Shown piece after piece: positions 11,390-19,890 of a DNA stretch of 64,000 nt. Position 1 is the stretch's first letter, and every line of letters starts with the position of its first letter. The notes beneath the pieces were generated by a model, which worked only from the letters and a program-made list of their open reading frames with translations, was not told where the DNA came from and ran no database searches. The stretch is from assembly GCA_034096865.1 (NCBI GenBank), contig JAWQFJ010028585.1, forward strand, positions 1-64,000, given 5' to 3'. The position numbers were made by a program, and so were the translations under genes. This stretch comes from Theodoxus fluviatilis (Eukaryota; Mollusca; Gastropoda; Cycloneritida; Neritidae).

Positions 11390-12365
11390 CCGGTGTTGGA
11401 CTCGTAGGCGAGAGAAAAGAAGTACTGGAGACCTTTGTCCAACTTCAAAAATTTATTCCAGAGCTTTCGGGGCCAAGCAGGCTCCTTCATCAGTGAAGTG
11501 AAAGGCCATGTGCGAACATGTCAATTCGTCGAGAATGCTTGTCCATGTCTCCAATACCTCCAGAAGTTGCGTGACGCACGACCTCCCCGGGACAAAACCA
11601 TGCTGTTCTTTGCTGATAAGCGAGTTGCGCTGTAGATGGCTCATTATTTTCTCTCACCAGCTTTTCCATAAGCTTGCAGAGGATGCACGTCAAGCTTACA
11701 GGTCGATAGTTGCTGGCTGTTGTCTTACTTCCCTTTTTGTGGATGGGGGTGACTAGGGCTTGTTTCCACTCATCTGGTAATTTCCCCATGTCAAGTGAGA
11801 GCGTGAAAAGGTGAGCGATAGGGTCGGCCAACTCCTCTGCAACCTCGGACAGGATGTATGGTGTGATACCGTCAGGACCAGGTGCTTTACTGGTGTGTAG
11901 GCCCTTAAGTTGCTTCTTCACTTCGTCACTAGCAATATCCAAGTCGGTCAGTTCTTCCGTGAAACTGTATTCTGGTGGTCTGGGTTGTGGGCCGTCATCC
12001 TCGGTTGTAAAAACACTTTGAAAGAACTGGTTCAGGACCTCAGCCTTCTCTTCATCATATATGGTCTTAGAGCCGTCCTCTTTCCTCAGGTCTGCCACTC
12101 CCATGCGTGACTTGGTCTTGGGATCAGTCTTTGCCTCCATCGCCACTGGGCTCGGTGCTTTGCGGCATGCTTTTCTGGCCTGGTTTCTTGCTTTGAGTAC
12201 ATAAGGTAATCTTGTCCCTCTCTAGTTTCCTGCCATCTGCGGAACAGCTTGTGTTTCTTTCTTACTGGTGCCAGGGTCCCTCTGTCCATCCACACTTTTC
12301 CTCTTCTCGTGGAGCAGTGGCTCAATGGTGTTGATTTCTTTGCTGCCAAATTTATTTCATCCTTG
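11390..12365 (-). mobile_element. jockey/CR1-like LINE reverse-transcriptase fragment, broken
   Basis: The minus-strand frame 11490-12146 contains RT motifs: KAPGPDGITPYILSEVAEE, LPDEWKQALVTPIHKKGS and SNYRPVSLTCILCKLMEKLV. The next RT block, EQHGFVPGRSCVTQLLEVL, continues in the 11453-11644 frame, so there is a frameshift near 11640. Upstream frames (12086-12365) give the linker between endonuclease and RT, for example RGKVWMDRGTLAPVRKKHK. The copy ends before the YxDD catalytic box. Its 5' part continues on the far side of the 12366-14854 insertion. Confidence 0.85.
11465..11493 (-). other. hammerhead-ribozyme-like core motif
   Basis: On the minus strand CTGATGA and GAAA flank an 18-base segment that can pair as GGAGCC/GGCCCC with one mismatch, which matches the hammerhead core order C-UGAUGA, stem II, GAAA. 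I could not find convincing stems I and III, so activity is doubtful. Similar motifs are known in Penelope-like retroelements. Confidence 0.3.
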
Positions 12366-12759
12366 CAGGGTTCGTACAGGTCATGGAAAACCTGGAAAGT
12401 CATGGAATTTGATTTATCATTTTCCAGGCCTGGAAAGTCATGGAATTTCAACTTAGGTCATGGAAAGTCATGGAATTTAAGAAAGAAAAAAAAGATAGAA
12501 AAAAGACGTTTTCTAGGCTGTGCTTCGCGCGATACTCTCAATCTAATTTTAAACGCTGAGTACGTCAGGAAAACGTGCCCTTGTATCCCATTGGTTAATT
12601 CTGAAGGCTCGTGTGCCTTCTGCTTCCTGATTGGTTCTTTGGCTAGGTGACCTCGTTTCATTTCCACGCCGGTCCGGTCAGTTGGTTCAAACGAGGACAG
12701 AGTGAGAAGAACTTGTTTTGTTTGTGGTGCAGTGTTTCTTTGAGAATCAGATTATCATC

Positions 12760-13347
12760 ATGCCTGGAAAGTGTCGCTTTGAAGACTCTTGGACAGGAGA
12801 CCCTGAATACCGTGAGTGGGTCATGCGAACGAGAGTGGATGGGATGGCAAAGTGGCGATTTTGTGAAAAAGACTTTGATGTATCCAACATGGGAGCTGCA
12901 GCGTTGAAAAGCCACATGAAAGGTGTCGCGCACCAGGCGCGTGCTAAAAAACACCAAAAAGAAAAGAGCAAACGTCAAACACGAATATCAGATTTTGTTC
13001 AAACTGCAAAAAATGCTGAGACAGAGAGTGCTTCAAAGGTGGTGGTTCCAGCTGGCGCTGCTACGCCGGTCGAAACTAGGCCTGCACCCACTGGCAGTGG
13101 CAGTAGATCTACTGGGATTGACACTTTCTTGACAACAGAGGACACACTGAAAGCAGAAATTTTGTGGACTTTGAAAATGGTCATCTCCCACTTCTCATTC
13201 TCCAGTACCAAAGGAATGAACGAGCTGTTCCGTCGCATGTTTCCCGACAGTGTCATCGCCTCCAAGTTTGCCTTGAGTGAAAGCAAAGCCATGGCGCTGG
13301 ATCGAAATGGCGACCGCATGTCTGTTTCAAAATGTTGCTGTTTCTAA
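12760..13347 (+). CDS. BED-type zinc finger N-terminal part of a transposase, truncated
   Basis: It starts at MPGKCRFEDSWTGDPEYREW. An early basic/aromatic zinc-finger region with W-RFCEKDFDVSNMGAAAL and SHMKGVAH gives a BED/TTF-like C-C-H-H arrangement of about residues 28-55. A basic patch and RQTRISDFV follow, and then a helical segment FLTTEDTLKAEILWTLKMV ... FRRMFPDSVIASKFALSESKAM. That last stretch typically opens the catalytic part of BED-finger transposases of this kind, but here the protein stops about 20 residues later. The product, if made, would bind element ends but lacks any catalytic triad. I chose the internal Met at 12760 because the protein-like sequence begins there. Confidence 0.65.
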   Translation: MPGKCRFEDSWTGDPEYREWVMRTRVDGMAKWRFCEKDFDVSNMGAAALKSHMKGVAHQARAKKHQKEKSKRQTRISDFVQTAKNAETESASKVVVPAGAATPVETRPAPTGSGSRSTGIDTFLTTEDTLKAEILWTLKMVISHFSFSSTKGMNELFRRMFPDSVIASKFALSESKAMALDRNGDRMSVSKCCCF

Positions 13348-14760
13348 CGTAATTTGGTCAAATATAGTTCTGGTTTAATTAGAATAGCTTAAGTATATCA
13401 TATTCAAGAAGGGGATAACGATATATATGCTCATTTCTAAGCCAATTTGAAGATATTAGCGCCATTTCGGTAAATAGCATGACCGTCAAAATCACACAAT
13501 GGCGAGTAAGAGCGTGACGGCGCAGATGCAATTTTGACGGACAAATCAGCTGAAATCGGTTAGTTTATTGGGGTTTTTGTTTCAGTTTATGCTAGAACAT
13601 CATTTAGGAAGATATTTATTGCAATATTTTGCACATATTGGAAAAAGTATTGTAGAACTCGGGACCTTCAGCGAATGCTAAATAGACGCCGCACGCGATG
13701 TTCGAAGAAATTTCATCAGACCGGAAGTGGCCGTCGGTTCGATAGAATCCACTTTTTCCGGGATTCGCACATATCAATAACACAAAATACCAATGTAACA
13801 TGAAAGATGAAAGTCTTTCTGAGTTGTCTAATTTTTTGTTTAACTAGTGGTAGGATTCCGTGGTAATTTATATCAAATCTTTGCGCTACTACAGTACCAG
13901 CCAAAATGCACTCGGCAATACCACTTCACTTTCATGGCTAATTGTGGACAATCCACAAAATATTGTGAATAAAAACAAGAATGAAAGTTGTTTATGAAGC
14001 AGAAGGTTTCAAGAACATGTGTCGTGTAGTTTTGTGTTAATCCGTCTTATTTCCGCTGAGAACATACAAGCCGATTACGTTAAAAAACAAACCTCCGCCA
14101 CTACCGACTCGCGGTGGCTCGACGAAGTTTGCATTTCGCGACTCGGGTTGGTCTCTTCTAAACACTTGTCCGTCGAAGTTTCTCATTTCATCAAGTTGAA
14201 ACTTTACTACTCATTAGAGGAAAGATCGCTCTTTCGTTCAGTGTATGTTTGAACTTCCGGTGAAAATCAAAAGACGAGTTATGGATGAAAGTTCGAACGT
14301 CATCGGACATTTTGTTAAAATTTGCTCACTCCCGCTTTTCCGATCAATTTCGTACAGACACCCTCGGATTCTACAAGATTTCCCCCTTCCAACGCTATAT
14401 TCGATGTTAATGTACAATGAATCTACTTTTTGTCTAGCGCCCGGATTGTGCGCTTGAAAGGAGAAAACAGGCGGAAATTTTCCACCTGTTTGTGTGTACA
14501 CCGGACCGCAATGGCGTTGTGTAGACGCGTGATCGATTACCACATTCAGCATGCGTTAATCGTTGAAGCACCAGACAATTTCGGACAAAAGTATCATCAT
14601 TTTAAGGAGTACTTGTTTGAAAATTTTCTGCATTTGTCAGTTTTTGAATCAATCTGCTGTAAAAATACTAAAAAGAATTAGATTTTTTTTAACAACGGGT
14701 GTATTGTGCGTGAGTTTGGTCATGCGCCATACACTTTTCTCTTTAAAATTGTCATGTATC
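13348..14760. other. non-coding interior of the BED-finger transposon
   Basis: Only short ORFs occur, none protein-like. The catalytic half of the transposase expected here is missing, which indicates an internal deletion or replacement. Confidence 0.5.
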
Positions 14761-14860
14761 ACAGTACGCTAGGTCATGGAAAATGTTGTTGAAGGTCATG
14801 GAAAGTCATGGAAAAGTCATGGAATTTTGTATCTAAAAACCTGTACGAACCCTGTCCTTG

Positions 14861-14897
14861 ATCTTCTGCCATGTGTCATTGACTGTCAGGTCTTTGG
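14861..14897 (-). mobile_element. 5' continuation of the interrupted LINE
   Basis: On the minus strand the bases encode NDTWQKIK and continue in frame into DEINLAAKKSTPL at 12365 once the transposon and one target duplication are removed. The LINE signal fades near 14897, probably a 5' truncation point. Confidence 0.7.
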
Positions 14898-15429
14898 AAC
14901 ACCCATAGAGGAGTCAGTGGCGGCAGTGAGGACAGATTTGGAGCAGTTCCAGAAAGAAATAACGAATGCCATGACTCAGGGTTTGGCTGCTCTGCAAATC
15001 TAGCTCTCTACTGCCCAGGAGAGGCAGCCACGCTACAGGGCTTCAGGGCGAGGCGGCGACCGGGACCGGGAAAGAGGCAGAGGCTTTCTATTGTTAGGTG
15101 CTGACTAGTCAGTGATCTAGCATCCAACATGGAAGCACGAGCTGGCCCTTGTGCCACACTACTCACTGCAGTCGACTGCCATGCTCAGGTGCTTTGTTAT
15201 TGAAGTCGACACATCTGTACTCTCTTCATCTTATGACAGGCCTGTTCAGCGGATTCACGACGCGTACAGGTAAATCTGAACTCTGTTCTCACGTTGGGGT
15301 TTAGCCGATAGAGAATCTCCGTAAGGCAGAGACCGGGAGCAGTCGGGAGTGTGCTGGCTCAAAGGAAAATAAAGCGTTCATCCCACTTCTGACACCAAAT
15401 GTAACAGGAACTCGCAGAACTTGCAGAAC
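14898..15429 (+). other. gag-like coding remnant followed by LTR-like sequence, low confidence
   Basis: On the plus strand, FGTPIEESVAAVRTDLEQF and EITNAMTQGLAAL look protein-like up to a TAG at 15001. A broken Arg/Gly-rich tail (RASGRGGDRDRERGRGF) follows, as in retrotransposon gag proteins. Further on, AATAAA at 15368 and an AATGTAACA end resemble an LTR border. No full element can be delineated. Confidence 0.3.
15176..15246 (-). repeat. 71 bp dispersed repeat, second copy at 18070-18141
   Basis: The two copies share CTGCCATGCTCAGG, CTTTGTTATTGAAGTCGACA, TCTGTACTCTCTTCA and CTTATGACAGGCCTGT, with about four differences. The other copy lies inside the intron of the piggyBac transposase and looks like the tail of a tRNA-derived SINE on the minus strand. 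Confidence 0.75.
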
Positions 15430-15656
15430 ATGTCCAACATGGAGGATATCGTTGGAAAACGTGTTGTAGTGGATTCCATTACAGGCGCTAAATTTGAAGG
15501 TGTAATTGGCAAACTTGATCCAGATTCGAGTAAATTGACTCTTTTTGAAGCCGTGGAAGTGAGCACCCGAGCCAACTACACCAGTCCCCTCACTTTCAGT
15601 GGACAGGAAATCCGGAATGTGAAAGTTTTGGAAGATGTGGACCCTCCAAAGCTTAA
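15430..15656 (+). pseudogene. EXD1: EXD1-like gene, N-terminal Lsm/Sm-like domain (first piece, interrupted by piggyBac)
   Basis: From ATG 15430 the frame gives MSNMEDIVGKRVVVDS, then FEGVIGKLDPDSSKLTL, LTFSGQEIRNVKVLED. This is the beta-strand/glycine pattern of the Sm-like domain that opens EXD1 proteins. The frame reaches DPPKL and is then cut at a TTAA (15653-15656) where the piggyBac element starts. Directly after the other TTAA at 19355 the same frame resumes as KVGKIKVDAK. EXD1 is known in mouse as a catalytically inactive exonuclease-fold partner of TDRD12 in piRNA production. The identity rests on this domain plus the exonuclease part in the second piece. No upstream exon or promoter was identified. 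Confidence 0.7.
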
Positions 15657-16552
15657 CCCTCCGTGTGTCTGACTATTGTTTCTCGAGTGTCACAGATTTT
15701 TTCTGCTTTCACGGGTCATGTGGAAAATGACAGATTGACCATAGAAAATGAACTAATAACCCATGCAAACCATATATTTCCAGAAAGCTCATTGATTGAA
15801 CAGGGTTTTTATTGTAGTGAAAATGACATCAATGCAACTGGGAATGAGAAGGATTTTTTGGTTTGCAGCATGAACGAACTGACAAAAAATAAACTTTGTC
15901 TACCCACCTACCTATATACACTTCCTAAATGAAGAAAGGGAATAAAAACTACATGAAAAGAAAGAAAAATTATTGTTCTAGCCAGGCACAAAAAATTGTG
16001 AACATTCCTTGACTAGAAAAATTTTGGCAAGGACTCAAAGCCAATGAGTATCAATGCGGTACTCTACGGTAACCTTGTAGTCCACATATAATTTGTACAA
16101 CTAGAGCTTTCAATGACAAGATATGTCTGTAAAACTAGCAAAAACTGCACACACTTGACCAAAGGTGGCATAAACAAATAATCATCTCCTCCACAACTCA
16201 CTTTAGCACTCATGATGATGAAACTTAGACAAGTTAATGGAAAAGAAACGCATAAAAATACTCGTCATGCACATCACCTACATCCACTTCAAGTCTAAAA
16301 GTTTAAAAAAGTTGCTATTTTCTTACAGGTTGCTCCTGATATACATTCATGCAGGTGAAAATTTCCCAGAATGAAACATCTGCTTTGTTCTGACATCTGC
16401 ATGCTTGGATGCCAAGATGGAGAAAAGAATGCCTGAGTCTTGAGCCCTGATAAGAGTTCAGAATGCACCAACAAACACTACACAGGTACCTTAGTCATCC
16501 TGTCCTCAGAGTCTCAGTTCAGAATCTACCAACTTCACACTACTCTGGTATC

Positions 16553-18064
16553 TTAGTCATCCTCTCCTTCCTCTGCAGCTCTCTCCTTTCTGGCTCTCTT
16601 TGGCACTCTGTGGTAGTGCTCCAACTGTGGTTCGCAGGCCAGATGGCACCCTACATCACATCCTGGACAGTAGGTTCTGGATCTTCTTCTTCCCATTCCC
16701 TTGCTGGACTTGCTGCAGACTACACACACCCTCTCTTTCTTTCCAGGTAGCCTCACAATCCTGTGCTCTGGCACCACAGGTCTGTCTGGGTCAGGGAATC
16801 TCTCATTGCCAGCACTGCAGAGACCTTCCACAATGCAAGCACAGAACTGGCCTTTGTTCATTTTCTTTCTAGGGTCTGTGTTCATGCTATACAGTTCATA
16901 GGCATTCAGAATGCTGATATCTAGAAGATTTCTGAAGATCTTGATCCAGTATCTGTGAGTTGGCCTCTCAGCAGACACATGGTAGAGCTTCTTGTCACTG
17001 AGGTCTACACCACCCATGTGCTTGTTGTAGTCCAGCACCATGGTTGGCTTGGTGACAGTTCGCCCCCTGATCACCCTTTGCACATTCTCAGCCCTGTGAC
17101 CAGTGCTGAGAAGTAGTACTGGCTTTGACTGGCTTTTCTTTTCTCGAAAGGCCACACACAGGAGGTCCCCTTGTCTCAGGTACCTGGTCTCGCCAACTTG
17201 CAGCCTGGCAGTCTTCACCTCCTGAGGGAGGCCTCTGGAGTTTGCTCGCACAGTCCCTGTGAGAATAGTCTTTTTCTCAAGGAGAGTCTTTGCAAGCAGT
17301 GGCTTTGTGTAGAAATTGTCTGTATACAGGTGGTAGCCCTTGCCAGAGACACTGCACACATCCAGAAGCTTCAGCACCACAGCATGAGCCTGTCCATCAT
17401 CATGGCGTACATCAAAGTCCCTGCCTGCATACAGCTCTACATGACAAACATAGCCATTGCTGTCACACAGCTGAAACTTCTTTATGCCAAACCTGGCATG
17501 CCTCTTATTTGGCATGTACTGGATGTAGATCACACGATTTTTCATCCCTATCATGCTCTCGTCAATGGAGATGTTCCTGGAAGGGACATAGTGGCGCTTG
17601 AACTTCCTGTTGCATGAATCAAGAATAGGCCTCACCTTAGCCCAGGGATCGAAATCGGAAGCTTCCCTTTCTCTCTCATCTGCAGGGTTGGCAACATGAA
17701 ACATCCTGCTAATCAGCAGGAACTTCCAGAGAGGCATGGTTTGAGGAAAGAAGGGGATGAACTTGGATGACCGAGTCGACCAGTAGTCAGACAGCTTCTT
17801 TATCCTGATGAGACCCATGTTGATGCTTAGGCCAAGAAATTTTTTTATGTCCACTGCTGTGATTCCAGCCTCAGGCCATCGCTTGAATCTGGAGTGGGGG
17901 TGTCTCGTTATCCAGTCCTTCATGTATTCCGTGTTGAGAAACAGTTTTGCGTACCTGTTCGTTTCTTGAACGAGGTGGATCAAGGTGTCCTCTCCGAAAA
18001 ACAAACTGAAGTATAACAGAGGATCAGAGTTCTGTGGTGGTACTTCTCGTGGACCGGGATGTCT
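16553..18064 (-). CDS. piggyBac transposase, exon 2 (catalytic domain and C-terminal zinc domain)
   Basis: It gives 503 residues plus stop, making 613 residues with exon 1, within the usual 550-650 range. Catalytic aspartates sit in the expected motifs, numbered in the spliced protein: ISIDESMIGMK (about 278), YTDNFYTKPL (about 358) and LDYNKHMGGVDLSD (about 453 and 463). The C-terminus carries the cysteine-rich zinc domain, CVVCSKS ... YCPGCDVGCHLACEPQ. The protein cuts and rejoins DNA at TTAA without footprints. Reading starts at the AG acceptor at 18065; an ATG-initiated version from 18076 would lack the acidic N-terminus. No stop or frameshift is visible. Confidence 0.93.
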   Translation of the reverse strand, partial: RHPGPREVPPQNSDPLLYFSLFFGEDTLIHLVQETNRYAKLFLNTEYMKDWITRHPHSRFKRWPEAGITAVDIKKFLGLSINMGLIRIKKLSDYWSTRSSKFIPFFPQTMPLWKFLLISRMFHVANPADEREREASDFDPWAKVRPILDSCNRKFKRHYVPSRNISIDESMIGMKNRVIYIQYMPNKRHARFGIKKFQLCDSNGYVCHVELYAGRDFDVRHDDGQAHAVVLKLLDVCSVSGKGYHLYTDNFYTKPLLAKTLLEKKTILTGTVRANSRGLPQEVKTARLQVGETRYLRQGDLLCVAFREKKSQSKPVLLLSTGHRAENVQRVIRGRTVTKPTMVLDYNKHMGGVDLSDKKLYHVSAERPTHRYWIKIFRNLLDISILNAYELYSMNTDPRKKMNKGQFCACIVEGLCSAGNERFPDPDRPVVPEHRIVRLPGKKERVCVVCSKSSKGMGRRRSRTYCPGCDVGCHLACEPQLEHYHRVPKRARKERAAEEGEDD

Positions 18065-18376
18065 CTGTACTGCCATGCTCAGGGTACTTTGTTATTGAAG
18101 TCGACATATCTGTACTCTCTTCACCTTATGACAGGCCTGTGATAAATATCGTTTGTGGCCTTTAAAGCACCGCCACTGCGCAACTTGGGGCAGGTCAAAT
18201 GCTCTGACCGCTTAGCCACAGAGATGATAATGAGGAAACTTATTCCATGGGGAAAGTTTACCGCACCATTCCATGAACTATTTCTTCTTATGTCGATTGA
18301 GATGCAATGTCGTTCCACATTCTTGCATTCATCGCTATGTTTAAAGAGGTACTTCTAGTGTACCGGGATGTCTCAC
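18065..18376 (-). other. 312 bp phase-0 intron of the piggyBac transposase
   Basis: The donor CAG|GTGAGA and acceptor CAG|AGACAT join FQ to RHPGPREVP in frame. The donor-side intron start and the start of exon 2 are near copies: AGACATCCCGGT then CAC, one variable base, AGAAGTACC. So the intron lies within a direct duplication of about 26 bp. It contains a tRNA-like stretch on the minus strand (TGGCTAAGCGGTCAGAGC) and the 71 bp repeat shared with 15176-15246. Confidence 0.7.
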
Positions 18377-18706
18377 CTGGAACTCAATTTCATGGCTTGT
18401 AGAAGCACCTTCAGGTTGTTGCACTTCTTCCCATCTCTGCTCGGCACTTGAATATCCGACGGATGGAGGGGAGGCTGTGGTGGGTGGAGGCTGTTCGCTT
18501 TCGCTGTCAGCATCACCGCCTTCCACGTCACTTTCGTCCGAATTATCGCCAGGATCGCCAAGATCCAAGTCCGAGTTGTAATCCATATCTTCTATCTCAA
18601 CATCTGAGTCGCTTTCGCTGTCATATGAAGCAGATAGCACTTCAAACACTCCTTTTCTTTGACAAAATCTCTCGCTCTCTCCTGACGTACTCGGTTCGTC
18701 AGCCAT
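18377..18706 (-). CDS. piggyBac transposase, exon 1 (acidic N-terminal region)
   Basis: It encodes 110 residues from MADEPSTSGESERFCQ. It is rich in Asp/Glu/Ser (for example SYDSESDSDVEIEDMDYNSD), as is usual for the disordered N-terminus of piggyBac transposases. I prefer the Met at 18706 over the one at 18751 because MADEPSTSG is the typical opening. It ends in EFQ at a GTGAGA donor, phase 0. If unspliced, translation would end 11 codons later at 18341. Confidence 0.85.
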
Positions 18707-19354
18707 GTTGGTCGACTGGAGGAGAACGCTGTTTCCAACGTTCGCTCTCATTGATTCCTATTTCTGGAGACTATGTTCCTTCACCATTTATTCAACCAAT
18801 CAAAAGCTGTGTTTCGAAAGACAGATTACTCCGCTCCAACAGATTTTGCAACGGAGATCACAAGGAGTGCTTCGACTAGTCAATATCCGCGTCTAAATAC
18901 CGAACAGCGTGATCGTAAACGGTGGACTGAAAGTGCGCTAATTCTACAACAAGTCCTCCATAACCACGTCATTTGAAATAAAAGCTGTCGATATACATAC
19001 ATAAACTTATATTTTGCTTAGATTTTCCCTACAATCCCCAACAGTAGTCGTGTTTCGATGTTATTGATGCTGTCGCGAAAGAGTGCATGTTCTTGCATCA
19101 GCTGTTGTTGTTTACCACTCGCTAGTTCGAGCACAAAAAAGGAAAAGTAAATACAACCAGGGTCTCCATCACATCAACATTTGTTTATTCATTTTACAAA
19201 TGGATATATACTAATGAGAAAAGGAACGAACTATCGTTTCAGCATAACATATTTTTTCATTTCGACCAGTTAAAAGGAGGAACCGACCAGGTCGGTTCTA
19301 GCAATTGGAGAACGGGAGGAGAACCGACTACATCAGTTCCTGACATTCGCAGGG

Positions 19355-19890
19355 TTAAAGTTGGGAAAATCAAGGTGGATGCCAAGCTGGTGACGAAGAG
19401 GTGTTTCCCCAGTCACCTGAGACGGCATGCAGGGATCAGCTTGAATGAGCTGCTGTTGAAGGAGTCGGCCAAAGAAGCCAATGAAAACAACTCTCCACGC
19501 CAGCGGAGACGCACTCCTTCAGCAGAGTTCTCAGCCCACCTTCGGAAGGTTCACTCTAATGGGATCACCAAAAGCACAGACAGTACGCAGTACCAGTATG
19601 AGGTGGTGGATGCAGTTGACCAGAAGTTTCATGACTGTATTGAGACCGTCAGCAAGCAGGCCATGATAGGTCTGGCTCTGGAGGGTCTCGGCATTGGACG
19701 CACAGGCACTCTGTCCTGGATCTCAATTGCCACAGAGAAGAATGTTGTGCTGTTTGACTTCCAAAAGCTTGGCCAAGGTGCATTTGACTCGGGACTGCGA
19801 GGCAAAACCTCCCAGGAAGATGAAGCCCAGTCCAAACTAACCAATAAACAGGAAACCAAGTTCCATATCCATTCCAACCACCATTTCTAA
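19355..19890 (+). pseudogene. EXD1: EXD1-like gene, second piece: linker and start of 3'-5' exonuclease fold
   Basis: Immediately after the piggyBac TTAA the frame reads KVGKIKVDAKLVTKRCF, a Ser/Arg-rich linker (SPRQRRRTPSAEFSA), and then YQYEVVDAVDQKFHDCI, QAMIGLALEGLGIGRTG, LSWISIATEKNVVLFDFQKL. The order matches the DEDD exonuclease fold of EXD1, with the first catalytic D-x-E replaced by A-L-E. This fits the known loss of nuclease activity in EXD1. Similarity ends near FDSGLR (about 19800), where an exon end is plausible (GAG|GC), and the rest to the stop at 19890 looks non-homologous. The remaining two thirds of the domain were not found downstream. Confidence 0.72.

Larger units (their letters stand above)
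12366..14854 (+). mobile_element. 2.49 kb DNA transposon with CAGGGTTCGTACAGGT termini, inserted in a LINE
   Basis: The left end CAGGGTTCGTACAGGT at 12366 is the inverted copy of ACCTGTACGAACCCTG ending at 14854. Subterminal GGTCATGGAAAGTCATGGAA-type motifs occur at both ends. TCCTTG lies immediately outside on both sides (12360-12365 and 14855-14860). Removing the element plus one TCCTTG copy rejoins a LINE reading frame, so a 6 bp target duplication is well supported. It carries a BED-finger ORF and long non-coding filler. CAG-starting ends suggest a hAT-like family, but hAT elements usually duplicate 8 bp. Confidence 0.88.
15653..19358 (-). mobile_element. 3.7 kb piggyBac element, apparently intact
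   Basis: The element is bounded by TTAA at 15653-15656 and 19355-19358. The ends read inward TTAACCCTCCGTGTGTC and TTAACCCTGCGAATGTC, matching piggyBac termini. It encodes on the minus strand a full transposase split by one 312 bp intron. The right subterminal region has an inverted GAACCGACCAGGTCGGTTC at about 19280-19298. The element disrupts an EXD1-like exon precisely at its TTAA. Open reading frame, both ends and both TTAA copies are present, so mobility is possible but unproven. Confidence 0.93.
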
